A stretch of DNA of 64,000 bases from WLXB01 sp040221475 (GTDB taxonomy: Bacteria; Pseudomonadota; Alphaproteobacteria; Rhodospirillales; Rhodospirillaceae), in NCBI GenBank assembly GCA_040221475.1, contig JAVKEJ010000053.1:620001-684000 (forward strand). The letters run 5' to 3'. The position numbers and the translations under genes are program-made. Shown in pieces: positions 16,807 through 26,986 of this stretch (within the stretch, counting starts at the first letter, position 1; each line of letters opens with the position of its first letter). Under the pieces are notes generated by a model. The model saw only the letters and a list, made by a program, of their open reading frames with translations, was not told the DNA's origin and searched no databases.

Positions 16807-18405
16807 CTACTCCGCTGCCGTTTCTGGCACAGGATCTTCAGGCAATTCCAGCTTTTGGAACACAGGCTCTGGTTTTGGTAGGTCTTCGCCTGGCACTGGC
16901 GCATGACCTGGCGCAAACGCCTCAAAGTCCCGCTGTGAGTCCGGAATGGACAGCTGATTGAGGATGTCCTCGGCTGCATGCGGTGTGAACGGCTGCATAA
17001 TCAACGAGATCATGCGGATCACGTCCGTCAGCACGTACAACACGGTCGCCATACGCGCGGGGTTTTCCTTGCGCAGCACCCAGGGCGCCTGATGATCGAC
17101 ATAGGCGTTGGCAGCTCGGACAACAGTCCAGATGATCTCGAGCGCTTCATGAAATGCCTGACGGTCGATCGCATCACGCACAGGCTCCAACAGAGCCGCT
17201 GCCATGACTAGGATTTCAGCGTCATCATCGTTGAATTCTTCCGGGCTCGGGACTTTTGCGTCGCAGTTCTTATGAATCATCGACAGAACACGCTGGGATA
17301 AGTTGCCAAATTCATTGGCCAATTCGCCATTTGCCCGTTGGATCAAAGCGACTTTGGAGAAATCGCCGTCGTTCCCAAACGGAACCTCGCGCAGCAGGAA
17401 GTAACGCAATTGATCCAAGCCGTAATCTTCAATCAAAGCGTTCGGATCAATGGCATTGCCCAGGGACTTGGACATTTTTTGGCCTTCAATGGTCCACCAC
17501 CCATGGGCAAAGATCCGCTTTGGCAGTGGCAGACCCGCCGCCAGCAGAAACGCGGGCCAATAGACGCAGTGAAAGCGGATAATATCCTTGCCAATCATAT
17601 GCAGATCGGCAGGCCAGAAGGCTTTGTATTCCTTGGCGTTTTCGTCAGGATAGCCGGTCGCTGTCAGGTAATTGGTGAGCGCGTCAATCCACACATACAT
17701 CACATGTTTATCATCACCGGGAACGGGCACACCCCAATCAAACGTTGTGCGAGAGATGGAAAGGTCCCTGAGCCCCCCTTTGACAAAGCTGGTCACTTCG
17801 TTACGGCGACTGTTCGGGGCAATAAAATCAGGGTGAGCGTCGTAATAGTCTAAAAGCAGTGGCGCGGCGGCGGACAGTCGGAAAAAGTAGCTTTCTTCCT
17901 CCACCCATTCGACCGGGTTGCCATTAGGGGCAAGCTTGGTGCCGTCCGGCCCTGACGTTAGCTCGTCTTCCGTATGATAGGCCTCGTCACGCACGGAATA
18001 CCAACCTGAATAGGTATCCAGGACAATCCAGGGTTTGCCGTCTGGGGCGGTTTTTCCGGCAATCCGCGTCCACAACGCCTGACAGGCTTTTGTATGGCGC
18101 TCTTCCGTTGTGCGAATAAAATCATCGTTGGTGACATCAAGCGTATCGGTCAGATCATTAAAGGTCTGAGACACTTCGTCAGTGAATGCCTGCGGGGTCA
18201 CACCCTTTTCTGCCGCTGCCTTTGCAACCTTCTGCCCGTGCTCATCGGTTCCGGTCAAGAACTTAACGTCATAGCCGTCCAGCCGTTTGAAACGCGCTAC
18301 CACATCGCAGGCTATGGTTGTGTAGGCGTGCCCGGTATGCGGTTTGTCATTAACGTAATAAATCGGTGTTGTAACGTAATAGGTCTTATCTGATCCGGCT
18401 GACAT
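16807..18405 (-). CDS. metG: Methionyl-tRNA synthetase
   Basis: MetRS charges tRNA-Met. The class I signature is TPIYYVNDKPHTGHAY (HIGH-equivalent HTGH at 23-26) and KMSKS is at 310-314. The connective-peptide region at about 115-230 contains no CXXC, so this is a zinc-free form with 532 residues and no C-terminal dimerisation domain. It lies in the holB-metG-tatD-MBL order of alphaproteobacteria. Confidence 0.96.
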   Translation of the reverse strand: MSAGSDKTYYVTTPIYYVNDKPHTGHAYTTIACDVVARFKRLDGYDVKFLTGTDEHGQKVAKAAAEKGVTPQAFTDEVSQTFNDLTDTLDVTNDDFIRTTEERHTKACQALWTRIAGKTAPDGKPWIVLDTYSGWYSVRDEAYHTEDELTSGPDGTKLAPNGNPVEWVEEESYFFRLSAAAPLLLDYYDAHPDFIAPNSRRNEVTSFVKGGLRDLSISRTTFDWGVPVPGDDKHVMYVWIDALTNYLTATGYPDENAKEYKAFWPADLHMIGKDIIRFHCVYWPAFLLAAGLPLPKRIFAHGWWTIEGQKMSKSLGNAIDPNALIEDYGLDQLRYFLLREVPFGNDGDFSKVALIQRANGELANEFGNLSQRVLSMIHKNCDAKVPSPEEFNDDDAEILVMAAALLEPVRDAIDRQAFHEALEIIWTVVRAANAYVDHQAPWVLRKENPARMATVLYVLTDVIRMISLIMQPFTPHAAEDILNQLSIPDSQRDFEAFAPGHAPVPGEDLPKPEPVFQKLELPEDPVPETAAE

Positions 18406-18443
18406 AATAACTCCGGCGCGATGCCACTGTTCGGATCTGAAGA

Positions 18444-19565
18444 CTAACTTGCAGCCCGTTGTTCGATGGCAAGAAGCGCGTTGAGAACGGCCCGCTTTTT
18501 ATCGAGATGCACTGCATCAGCGCGTTCGAACAGGCGGGCGATCTTTTCCCATACCTCCACCCATTGATCAAGGCCAGCCGAGGCGCACAGCCGATCCGCG
18601 ATGGCATGTTCCCCCGGTATAATCTCTTCCGTCTGGGCCCAACCCTCGCGGGCTGTCACAGACACCATCCGCGCCAGCCACCAGGTCAAAAGGTTAGCGA
18701 TGGTGCGGAATCCCTCCCCCTTAAACGCCGCATCAGATAGGTTGTGGGCCATGCCAATATCCATTTTAGGCATGGATGCCAGCACTCCGATAAGATTTCG
18801 GAATAATGTTAATCCACCAGCATCGGCCAATTCTATGGCCCGGCCAATAGAGCCATCCGCCAAGACGGATAAGGCGTTTATGTCAGCGTTTGCGATGTCT
18901 GGCCGATAGCGATTAATCAAGGCCGAAACGGTGCTTGAGGGCAATGGCGATAAATCAATTTTGCGGCAGCGGGAACGAATAGTCGGCAAAAGCCTGGCCG
19001 GATTGTGCGCGACCAGGAAAATAAGAGCTTTTTCTGGCGGCTCCTCAAGTACCTTCAGAACCGCATTCTCCGCATTACGGTTCATCTCGTCGGCGGCATC
19101 GATAATCACCACACGCCACCCGCCCTCTGCCGGCGTTAACCTCAAGAAACTGCCAATGCCGCGGACCTCGCCAACGGTGATGGATGCCTTTTTTTTGCTT
19201 TGCTTGTTGTCCGTCCATGCACGCTCAATGGCGCGAAAATCGCCATGGCCCAAGGCCGCAATTCGCTTGAAGACCGGATGTTCCTTAGATATCTGTAAGG
19301 TCATCTCAGTCGGCGCTGCATCGCCAAATAGACTGCTTTCTGATGCTCCAGCGGTCGGCTGGGATAGCGCAAAGCGTGCCATACGATAGGCAAACGTCGC
19401 TTTTCCGATGCCACGCGGACCACAAATCATCCATGCGTGAGCCAGTCGTCCTGAGGACCATGCCTCCAGAAACGAGGCTTCGGCTGCGTCGTGCCCGGTG
19501 AAATACGCATTCGCGCGCGGATGCGGGACAAGTTCTTCTTCGATTTTAGCCGGTTTCTTAGCCAC
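18444..19565 (-). CDS. holB: DNA polymerase III subunit delta'
   Basis: HolB is the stator of the clamp-loader complex. The 373-residue protein has an AAA+ module with a Walker A-like GPRGIGKA at 49-56, an EEPPEKALIFLVAHNP segment and the SRC motif (TIRSRCRKIDL). Its start overlaps the tmk stop by 8 nt, consistent with the conserved tmk-holB pair. Confidence 0.93.
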   Translation of the reverse strand: MAKKPAKIEEELVPHPRANAYFTGHDAAEASFLEAWSSGRLAHAWMICGPRGIGKATFAYRMARFALSQPTAGASESSLFGDAAPTEMTLQISKEHPVFKRIAALGHGDFRAIERAWTDNKQSKKKASITVGEVRGIGSFLRLTPAEGGWRVVIIDAADEMNRNAENAVLKVLEEPPEKALIFLVAHNPARLLPTIRSRCRKIDLSPLPSSTVSALINRYRPDIANADINALSVLADGSIGRAIELADAGGLTLFRNLIGVLASMPKMDIGMAHNLSDAAFKGEGFRTIANLLTWWLARMVSVTAREGWAQTEEIIPGEHAIADRLCASAGLDQWVEVWEKIARLFERADAVHLDKKRAVLNALLAIEQRAAS

Positions 19566-20202
19566 AGGCTTTGCCTGTGGCCAACAACGGCATTACAACG
19601 GCTGAAATTCTTTCGGCAACAGCCTCTTCCGACCCTGAGGCATCAACCACTTTGCATCGATCCGGTTCACGTTTGGCGATATCAAGAAAGCCGTCTCTCA
19701 AGCGCTGATGAAATGCGATATCCATATCTTCATAGCGCTGTTCTCCATCGCCACGAGACATGGCCCGTGACAACCCTGCCTCCACAGGCAGATCAAGGAT
19801 CAAAGTCAGGTCAGGTCCAAAACCATCGAGTGCGACTGCGTTTAGCTTTTCGATCGTCTCGCGCCCGAGGTTATGACCATACCCTTGGTAGGCCATGGTT
19901 GAGTCTGTAAAGCGGTCACAGAGCACAATTTTTCCGGCTTTTAGCGCTGGTTTAATAATACGCTCTAAATGGTCATGTCTCGCAGCAAATAGAAGCAGCG
20001 CTTCTGTCATCCCATCCCAGCGGTCAGGCTCGCCGGTGACAATTAAAGCTCTGATATCCTCAGCGCCTTCCGAGCCGCCGGGCTCACGAGTTTGTACGAC
20101 GGCATGCCCAGCTTGTTCTAGGCGCAGCTTAAGATGTTTCGCTTGGGTCGACTTACCACTCCCCTCGCCACCTTCAAGCGTAATAAATAACCCTGCTGAC
20201 AC
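19558..20202 (-). CDS. tmk: Thymidylate kinase
   Basis: Tmk phosphorylates dTMP to dTDP. Seen: P-loop FITLEGGEGSGKSTQ (residues 6-20), the EPGGS motif, CDRFTDSTMAYQG and a LID region with arginines (SRGDGEQRYE). Length 214 is standard. It overlaps holB by 8 nt and follows the D,D-carboxypeptidase gene in the same direction. Confidence 0.95.
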   Translation of the reverse strand: MSAGLFITLEGGEGSGKSTQAKHLKLRLEQAGHAVVQTREPGGSEGAEDIRALIVTGEPDRWDGMTEALLLFAARHDHLERIIKPALKAGKIVLCDRFTDSTMAYQGYGHNLGRETIEKLNAVALDGFGPDLTLILDLPVEAGLSRAMSRGDGEQRYEDMDIAFHQRLRDGFLDIAKREPDRCKVVDASGSEEAVAERISAVVMPLLATGKACG

Positions 20203-20235
20203 AGATGTGTCCTTCTTGTTGGACGTAGTCAGATT

Positions 20236-21408
20236 TTAATTTGCGCTGGAAAAGCCGAACAGAATCTGTGAAGCGGCAGCTTGTATACGACCCGCAAAAC
20301 CGAGCTGTTTGACTGAAGCACCCGAGACGAGATTATATTCAATGGGATCCATACCTTCACCATTGATAACAAGCTTCGCAATTTGCGTGCCTTGTTCAAT
20401 TGGTGCGGCGATCGGTCCGTCATAGACGGCCTTCACCTCAAGCGTCCGCCAAGCCTGACGCGGTATTGTTACCGTCACGTCCTGTTCAATAATCAATGGA
20501 ACTGTAAGCTCTAAGCCCAACCAGACCTCGGCATCTGAGACCTGCTCTCCCGCACGGAAAAGGTCCTTATTTGTGAAGTTCCGGAAGCCCCAATCCATCA
20601 GCTTAGCCGTCTCTTCGGAGCGAGCTTGAGTGCTGGCCATTCCGTTTGCGACTAAAATAAGCCTGCGGCCATCACGCATTGCAGAGGCTGTTAAACCGTA
20701 GCCTGCAATATCCGTATGGCCGGTCTTGAGACCATCTGCGCCACCCGGTCGATAAAGCAGGGGATTGCGGTTAAATTGCTTGATGTCGTTGTAGCTAAAC
20801 TCGGTCTCTGCATAGAGTGAGTAATATTCCGGAAAGTCAGTGATGATGCGTCGCGCTAGCAAAGCAAGGTCATCTGCAGTCATGTAATGATTGGGGTCTG
20901 GTAATCCCGTGGCGTTGGTAAAGTTACTGCCCGTGATCCCCAGTTCTTTGGCTCGCTCCGTCATTTGTTGAGCGAAAGCCTCTTCACTACCAGACATATT
21001 TTCTGCCACGACAATGCAGGCGTCATTACCGGATTGAATGATTATCCCTCGCAGAAGGTCTTCTACTCGTACCCGAGAGTTTGGCTCCAGAAACATTGTT
21101 GATCCACCAGAAGCCGCACCACCCTGCCGCCAAGCGTTCTCGCTGACCATAAATTCGTCATCTAAGGACAAAGCGCCAGAATGGATGGCTTCAAAAACCA
21201 TATAGGCGGTCATCAATTTGGACATCGACGACGGTGGCATAGCCTCATCACTGTTTTGACTGTTCAGCACCGTCCCCGTTTGAAAATCAACGAGTATGAA
21301 TTCGCGGGCTGCAATATCGATTGCATTGGCTGCTGGCGCAGACACAACGATACATAAAAAAACAGCAAAGAGTTTCGCGATAGAATTCTTCATATTTAGG
21401 GTCATCAT
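20236..21408 (-). CDS. D-alanyl-D-alanine carboxypeptidase (PBP5/6 type)
   Basis: A serine penicillin-binding protein that trims the terminal D-Ala of peptidoglycan pentapeptides in the periplasm. Signal peptide is residues 1-29 (ending ANA). Catalytic motifs: S61-M-S-K64, S126-G-N128 and K228-T-G230. The C-terminal region of about 275-375 is a PBP5-type beta domain followed by an amphipathic tail that may hold it to the membrane. Length is 390. It sits between rlpA and tmk, as is common in alphaproteobacteria. Confidence 0.92.
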   Translation of the reverse strand: MMTLNMKNSIAKLFAVFLCIVVSAPAANAIDIAAREFILVDFQTGTVLNSQNSDEAMPPSSMSKLMTAYMVFEAIHSGALSLDDEFMVSENAWRQGGAASGGSTMFLEPNSRVRVEDLLRGIIIQSGNDACIVVAENMSGSEEAFAQQMTERAKELGITGSNFTNATGLPDPNHYMTADDLALLARRIITDFPEYYSLYAETEFSYNDIKQFNRNPLLYRPGGADGLKTGHTDIAGYGLTASAMRDGRRLILVANGMASTQARSEETAKLMDWGFRNFTNKDLFRAGEQVSDAEVWLGLELTVPLIIEQDVTVTIPRQAWRTLEVKAVYDGPIAAPIEQGTQIAKLVINGEGMDPIEYNLVSGASVKQLGFAGRIQAAASQILFGFSSAN

Positions 21409-21467
21409 TCAATTGTATGCCTCACAATGCGGCCCAAGCATGGCAAGAACAAAGATGGCAAAATCGC

Positions 21468-22460
21468 TTAGTCTTCAACAATACGGGCACCTTCAAATCC
21501 TTGATCTAACATATCAGAAAGCAACCGTTCTGCAGCACTGCGATTGGCCAAGGGACCAATACGCACACGATGGAACACGCTACCTCCAATATCAGCCATG
21601 GCAACGCTAACCTCTCCCATACTGTAGAGCTGTGCTTCAAGGCGGCGGGCGTTGCTTACATCCGTAAAGGCGCCTGCTTGTATGAAGACGCCACTCTCTA
21701 ATGCTCTGGCGGTTGCTATACCGGCCGTGCCAATTGGCTGTGAACTGACTGGAGGCGGCAAAGCCGCTGAGGCAATTGCAGTTGGAGGTGTTTGTGCTGA
21801 CGATAGTGGTGCCGACAATACTGAGGGTGGGGCTAAGGCTTCCGAAACGACAGCGACACGAGGAGAGGCTATCACGCCAGGCATTTCTGAAAGAGTTGGC
21901 TGGCCTCCTGCATCAAGGGCGATGTTCCGCAGGGTCAAAGAATCCTCCGGAACAAGTTCTACACGCACCCTTGCTATGCCAGCCCGCTCAACGTCCAGCA
22001 ATTGCGCTGCTCGCTTTGATAGGTCGATAATTCGTCCTTCAACGAAAGGGCCGCGATCATTAATCCTGAGCTTTATCGTTCGCCCATTTTCTAGGTTCGT
22101 GACTTGTACGACGCTTGGTATCGGCAGAGTTTTATGAGCTGCCGTCAGGGCATTCATATCGTAAACTTCGCCGTTGGCCGTGCGTTTGCCGTTAAAGCCC
22201 GGGCCATACCACGAAGCAATGCCTTCCTCCCGATACCCATAGTCTTCAGCGGGATAGTACCAAGTTCCAGCAACCTGATAGGGATTACCGATTTTGTAGC
22301 TCGTGACCAGATTACCGCGGGCATCGCGACCAAGCTCCATATATGATGGTAAATCTTGGTCAACGCTCTGAGTCTGCTGCGGTCGACCGGCGCATCCAGC
22401 AAGCAGCAAACTCATCATAGTCAGGGCGACAAGCCGCGTTTGCCCAGTTGAACTCAGCAT
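21468..22460 (-). CDS. rlpA: RlpA septal lytic transglycosylase lipoprotein with SPOR domain
   Basis: RlpA cleaves denuded glycan strands at the septum. The lipobox LAGC is near residues 20-23. A double-psi beta-barrel RlpA domain runs from EGIASWYGPGFNGKRTANGE to about VRVELV, and a C-terminal SPOR domain starts at ESGVFIQAGAF. A proline/alanine-rich linker separates them. I choose the ATG at 22460 because GAGGAA lies seven bases upstream; the open frame extends to 22499 without a ribosome site. It is co-directional with the D,D-carboxypeptidase gene. Confidence 0.92.
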   Translation of the reverse strand: MLSSTGQTRLVALTMMSLLLAGCAGRPQQTQSVDQDLPSYMELGRDARGNLVTSYKIGNPYQVAGTWYYPAEDYGYREEGIASWYGPGFNGKRTANGEVYDMNALTAAHKTLPIPSVVQVTNLENGRTIKLRINDRGPFVEGRIIDLSKRAAQLLDVERAGIARVRVELVPEDSLTLRNIALDAGGQPTLSEMPGVIASPRVAVVSEALAPPSVLSAPLSSAQTPPTAIASAALPPPVSSQPIGTAGIATARALESGVFIQAGAFTDVSNARRLEAQLYSMGEVSVAMADIGGSVFHRVRIGPLANRSAAERLLSDMLDQGFEGARIVED

Positions 22461-22535
22461 ATGGTATATTCCTCGACCCAATAATACAGTATATCGCATT
22501 TTATGAGGCTAATCATCTCTTCGCAACAACTGCTC

Positions 22536-23807
22536 TTAGTTCAACGGGGGCACATCAGACTTAGACAAAATGGTTTCAAAGACAAAGCCATCCGGATATC
22601 CATCGGCAGGTAAACCATTTTCTTTTTGGAAGGCTTGAATTGCACTTCGTGTTCTGGGGCCGACCTGACCATCAGGTTCACCTGACTCATGGCCTAACCT
22701 ATTTAGGATAGCCTGCAATTCAAGTACTTGGTCACGGGAAAGCGGGCGCTCAGTGTGCCTTGCCGACTTTAGAGGGCCCATACCTATGAGACGATCAGCA
22801 AGATGACCGACAGAAATCGCGTAAAGTAAAGACCTGTTCCAATTCATGATGGCATCGAAATTACCATAAACCAGAAAAGCGGGACCTTTATGCCCAGCAG
22901 GCAGAACAAGAGCCCCCGTAATATCGGCTTGTGGTAAATCTCGCCCATCAATCCGTCTTACACCAGCCTCTTGCCATGCAGCCAAAGATCGCTTTTTACT
23001 CAGATCCACAAGGTTCAGGTCGAAATCTGCTGGCAAGCTTACTTCCCTGCCCCAGGTATATTCATTATTCCAGCCGACGTTACTGAGGTAGTTGGCAGCT
23101 GAGCCAAAAACGTCCGGAAGCGAGCCCCATATATCGATGCGGCCATCACCATTTTCATCAATCGCATGACGGGTAAAGGTCGACGGCATGAATTGTGGCT
23201 GTCCCATAGCTCCGGCCCATGACCCCATCATATTTTCGCGCTCAATATGACCCCCATTTAGAATTCGAAGCGCATCAAACAATTCAGCCCTGAAAAATGC
23301 ACTCCTGCGATCGTCATAGGCCAATGTTGCAAGGGACTCTATGACGGAAAAACCGCCAAGGAACTTGCCAAAGTTTGTTTCAAGTCCCCAAAAGGCGATT
23401 AGGAATCTAGGTTGAACACCGTGTTTCAGTTCAATTTCTCGCAGAAGCTTAGCATGCTCCGATAACAGTCTCTTTCCCTCTGAAATGCGGTTTTCTGAAA
23501 CTCGTCCATCGAGATACGCCCAAAAACTCTGAGTAAATTCCGGCTGTTGGCGGTCCAATTCAATGACTCTGGGCACTGGCTCAACACCCTCGAGGGCTTC
23601 ATCGACAACGGAGTCTTTGAGTCCTAAGGACTTTGCTTCGTTTGAGACGGCTTGAAGCCATTCATCGAATGATTCCTTTTCAATCTCGGGGGCTATTTCT
23701 TGCGCGGAGGCAAAAGCACTGAATCCGAGCATCAGAAAAACAAGCACGGTCCGCGAAAAGTACAGCCAAAGCACTGAAATGATTAGATTTATTTTTTGTT
23801 TCGCCAT
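22536..23807 (-). CDS. Lytic murein transglycosylase, MltB type, with peptidoglycan-binding domain
   Basis: A periplasmic lytic transglycosylase (SLT_2 family). An uncleaved or Sec signal covers residues 1-36 (ending ASAQ). The catalytic glutamate is E143 in AFWGLETNFGKFLGG, and GSWAGAMGQPQFMPSTF is the family's substrate groove motif. A PG_binding_1 domain occupies the last 65 residues (LSRDQVLELQAILNRLGH). There is no lipobox, so this resembles the soluble alphaproteobacterial MltB form. 423 residues. Confidence 0.92.
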   Translation of the reverse strand: MAKQKINLIISVLWLYFSRTVLVFLMLGFSAFASAQEIAPEIEKESFDEWLQAVSNEAKSLGLKDSVVDEALEGVEPVPRVIELDRQQPEFTQSFWAYLDGRVSENRISEGKRLLSEHAKLLREIELKHGVQPRFLIAFWGLETNFGKFLGGFSVIESLATLAYDDRRSAFFRAELFDALRILNGGHIERENMMGSWAGAMGQPQFMPSTFTRHAIDENGDGRIDIWGSLPDVFGSAANYLSNVGWNNEYTWGREVSLPADFDLNLVDLSKKRSLAAWQEAGVRRIDGRDLPQADITGALVLPAGHKGPAFLVYGNFDAIMNWNRSLLYAISVGHLADRLIGMGPLKSARHTERPLSRDQVLELQAILNRLGHESGEPDGQVGPRTRSAIQAFQKENGLPADGYPDGFVFETILSKSDVPPLN

Positions 23808-24033
23808 TCAAATCTCTCATCTTAACAGCCATCACCAGAACCTACCCATCTGGGGTCTTCCGCGTGGCATTGAATTAACCTCTGAGATACACTGTTCAGT
23901 GTTGCGTCGTCGCGCAAAATCGCTTCTATTTCAGAACGTTGCGGGTTAACTCGGCCCATGACAGGGGTTTTAAAGCGGAAATCACAGTCTGAATTCTATT
24001 TCGGATTTTTGAGCGGTAAGGGGAAGATGTCTA

Positions 24034-25161
24034 ATGGAAGGTCAAGAAGAGATCGCTGTTCAAACCATTGAAAGCGGCGGGGTCTTGAACGATTGGTTTT
24101 TCAATATGTTCGCGGCGACCATGGATCTTCAGATTCAATCACCGACGTTCCTATTGCTGTATCTTGGTGTTCTGGCTGGCTTGGTTATCATTCGTATCTA
24201 CTTTGATGATCCCATCAAAACGCTCGCAGTCGCCGGCCTGTACATTTACTCCGTTATTCAATCGTATGCTTTGTTCTCTGACTCTGCTTATGTGATTGAG
24301 ACAACGGAGCAAGGTTGGCTCATGACGGGCAAGGCCATGTGGTTTGCCTTCTTGTTCGTGGTGATCTTGGTCTGGGGGATGTCTAAGGTACTCCAAGCCA
24401 TATACACCACCTTGCTCACCGTCGGTCTTGGTTCAGCTTTGGCCTACATAAACCCGCTTAAACTCCTGAATTTACTTAGAAAAAGCGACTCAGAACTTGA
24501 AGAAATTGACGACGCGTTTGGAGTTGGTACGGCAAAAGACCCAAAACGACAAAAGACCGCGATTATGATGACGGATATTGTTGGTTTCAGTAAGGCCATG
24601 GGGGCCGATGAAGCTGGCATGTACAAAAAGCTGCAAATTCATAACGACATCGTGCGAAATCAAATTGTCCGTAATCGTGGCACTGTGATTAAGACAATCG
24701 GTGACGCTTTCATGGTGAAGTTCCGCTCAGCCAATAATACGGTCCAGTGCGCTATGGATATCCAGAAAGCGATTGGCGATTACAACAAAACAAAAACCCC
24801 TGATGACCAGTTCCATGTTCGTATCGGTTGCCATATGGGGGAAGTTATGGTTACCGGGAACGATGTGTTTGGTGATGGTGTGAATATTGCCGCCCGCATT
24901 GAGCCAAAGGCCGATGCGGATGGGATTATGGTCTCCGATGCGATCCAGTCAGAAGCAAAAAATAATGTTCCAGCTCACTTCGTCAGTGTCGGGCGTTTAC
25001 CCATGAAAAATATCGCTCAACCGCCTGAGTTGTTTAAAGTCTTCCCACTTGAGGGGGCTTCAACACCGAGCGCTGGTGGAAGCAGTGGCGGCGGCACAAA
25101 AGCCAACGCCCCTGCGGGTGGTGGAAATACGGGCGGCGGTGGAAATACCTTCAAGATTTAA
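24034..25161 (+). CDS. Membrane-anchored class III adenylate/guanylate cyclase
   Basis: The N-terminal 150 residues have several membrane helices (LLLYLGVLAGLVIIRIYF; TLAVAGLYIYSVIQSYALF; MWFAFLFVVILVWGM; IYTTLLTVGLGSALAYI). A cytosolic class III cyclase domain follows (about 178-345) with metal Asp in MMTDIVGFSKAM, the second Asp in KTIGDAFMVKF, and VFGDGVNIAARIE. Both metal aspartates are present, so it is probably active. The C-terminus is a low-complexity Gly/Ala tail. Start is set by AAGGGGAAG upstream. The ABC transporter gene starts 19 nt after its stop, suggesting co-transcription. Confidence 0.88.
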   Translation: MEGQEEIAVQTIESGGVLNDWFFNMFAATMDLQIQSPTFLLLYLGVLAGLVIIRIYFDDPIKTLAVAGLYIYSVIQSYALFSDSAYVIETTEQGWLMTGKAMWFAFLFVVILVWGMSKVLQAIYTTLLTVGLGSALAYINPLKLLNLLRKSDSELEEIDDAFGVGTAKDPKRQKTAIMMTDIVGFSKAMGADEAGMYKKLQIHNDIVRNQIVRNRGTVIKTIGDAFMVKFRSANNTVQCAMDIQKAIGDYNKTKTPDDQFHVRIGCHMGEVMVTGNDVFGDGVNIAARIEPKADADGIMVSDAIQSEAKNNVPAHFVSVGRLPMKNIAQPPELFKVFPLEGASTPSAGGSSGGGTKANAPAGGGNTGGGGNTFKI

Positions 25162-25180
25162 CGGATAAGGCGAGATAATA

Positions 25181-26212
25181 ATGACTTGGGAGCGACGGTC
25201 GGCCCTCGCCAAAGTGACGTTGATCGGGTTGACTTTACTGCTCGCCTCTTTCCCTTCCCTGCCGATATACGCTGCTGATCAGATTAGCTTTGGCACAGAT
25301 TGGCGGGCTCAGGCCGAGCATGGCGGCTTTTATCAAGCACAGGCCCTCGGCCTATACGAAGATGCTGGGCTTGACGTCACCATCCGGCAAGGCGGCCCGC
25401 AGGTTAATCATGCTCAACTGCTTGCCGCTGGCAGGCTCGACTTTGGTATGGCGCCCAATTCCTTCATTCCTCTTAACTTTGCCTACCAAAACATTCCTGT
25501 GGTTGCAGTCGCGGCGATGTTTCAAAAGGATCCTGCCGTTCTTATTTCACATGCGGCACGGGGTCATAAATCATTAGCGGATTTGCGCGCTGAGAAAATC
25601 ATGATTTCTCCCGATACGCGGATCGGCTTTTGGCGCTTTCTAAAAGTGCGCTACGGCTTTGAGGATCAGCAAATCGCGCCGTATACATTTAATGTTGCTC
25701 CTTTTCTTGCAGACCCAACTGCTGTTCAGCAGGGGTATCTGACAAGTGAACCGTTCATCATTCGAGAAACAGGCATCGAGCCGAATGTTTTTTTACTGGC
25801 TGACTCAGGCTACACCAGTTATGCGGCTATCATCCAAACCTCACGGAGGTTGGTGAACACTAATCCAGACCTCGTTCAAAGCTTTGTCGATGCCAGTATT
25901 CGAGGTTGGTACAGCTTTTTGTATTCAGACCCCTCACCCGCTTACGCTCTTATCAAAAAAGATAACCCAGATATGACGGATGAGTTACTGAATTATGGAC
26001 ACGAAATGCTGAGACGGTATGGTCTCGTAGATAGTGGTGACGCAGCAAAATATGGCATTGGCGCTATGACACCAACACGATGGAAGAGCTTTTTTGACGT
26101 AATGGTTCAAGACAACCTCTACCCAGCTGATTTGGATTACACCAAAGCCTACTCGCCAAGTTTTGTTGGTCGACAAGTTGGCATGGATGCTGTTCGGCAA
26201 GGTGCCGACTAA
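25181..26212 (+). CDS. ABC transporter substrate-binding protein (NMT1/THI5-like)
   Basis: A periplasmic binding protein of 343 residues with a signal peptide ending near residue 31 (IYA-A). The mature start ISFGTDWRAQAEHGGFYQAQALGLYEDAGLDV is characteristic of the NMT1/THI5/ThiY group, which binds pyrimidine thiamine precursors, sulfonates or nitrate. The tail PADLDYTKAYSPSFV is typical of these proteins. It forms a three-gene importer with the ATPase and permease just downstream. No TPP riboswitch or thiamine genes are nearby, so the ligand is open. Confidence 0.85.
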   Translation: MTWERRSALAKVTLIGLTLLLASFPSLPIYAADQISFGTDWRAQAEHGGFYQAQALGLYEDAGLDVTIRQGGPQVNHAQLLAAGRLDFGMAPNSFIPLNFAYQNIPVVAVAAMFQKDPAVLISHAARGHKSLADLRAEKIMISPDTRIGFWRFLKVRYGFEDQQIAPYTFNVAPFLADPTAVQQGYLTSEPFIIRETGIEPNVFLLADSGYTSYAAIIQTSRRLVNTNPDLVQSFVDASIRGWYSFLYSDPSPAYALIKKDNPDMTDELLNYGHEMLRRYGLVDSGDAAKYGIGAMTPTRWKSFFDVMVQDNLYPADLDYTKAYSPSFVGRQVGMDAVRQGAD

Positions 26213-26218
26213 CGTTCT

Positions 26219-26986
26219 ATGTCGGCTTCAGATTCTCAATTTGCGCTCAATCTAAACCTAGTCGAAAAGACATACCGATCTGGAACCGTTGCACTCGCGC
26301 CTACGACCCTAAAAATACAGCACGGCGAGTTTGTCTCATTGGTGGGCCCCTCAGGTTGCGGAAAATCGACTCTGCTGCGTCTCATGTCTGGCCTGATTAC
26401 CCCAACATCAGGGCACATTGACCATCAACACCATGACCAAAAAAAAGATGTTGGGTTCGTGTTCCAGGAAGCGACCCTAATGCCGTGGGCCAACGTCTAT
26501 GAAAATGTTTCTCTACCCTTGCGACTTCAAGAATCAGCACGAAATGATCATGACCGTATCGAGACCGTCTTGGCTTGGGTCGGATTAGAAGAGTTTCACC
26601 AAACATACCCGCGCGAATTATCTGGTGGAATGAAAATGAGGGTTTCTATCGCAAGAGCTCTCGTAACCGAGCCAACTCTTCTGCTGCTTGATGAGCCTTT
26701 TGCAGCGCTCGACGAGTTTACGCGAGCGCAGTTGAATGAAGACTTGCTGAGGATATGGGAAGATCAGAAATGGACAGCCGTTTTTGTTACACACAGCATT
26801 CGCGAAGCGGCGTTCCTCTCTGAGCGCGTTATTGTGATGTCCCCTCGTCCAGGCCGCGTCGTTGCAGATATTGATGTACCCTTTGCATATCCTCGAAATA
26901 CAGGGCTGCGCGACCAGCATAACTTTACGGATTTCAGCGCATCCGTTTCAAATTATCTGGGGCATGCCATGGCGGCAGAGACATGA
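26219..26986 (+). CDS. ABC transporter ATP-binding protein
   Basis: The 255-residue ATPase of the importer. Motifs: Walker A GPSGCGKST, Q-loop VFQEATLMPW, signature LSGGMKMRV, Walker B LLLLDEPFAALDE and switch His in FVTHSI. It belongs to the nitrate/sulfonate/taurine/pyrimidine-precursor subfamily. It begins 6 nt after the binding protein and overlaps the permease start by four bases. Confidence 0.93.
   Translation: MSASDSQFALNLNLVEKTYRSGTVALAPTTLKIQHGEFVSLVGPSGCGKSTLLRLMSGLITPTSGHIDHQHHDQKKDVGFVFQEATLMPWANVYENVSLPLRLQESARNDHDRIETVLAWVGLEEFHQTYPRELSGGMKMRVSIARALVTEPTLLLLDEPFAALDEFTRAQLNEDLLRIWEDQKWTAVFVTHSIREAAFLSERVIVMSPRPGRVVADIDVPFAYPRNTGLRDQHNFTDFSASVSNYLGHAMAAET

Noticed and set aside
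25162..25180. A TPP riboswitch for the NMT1-type importer
   Set aside because: Only 19 nt separate the importer from the cyclase gene, too short for any riboswitch.
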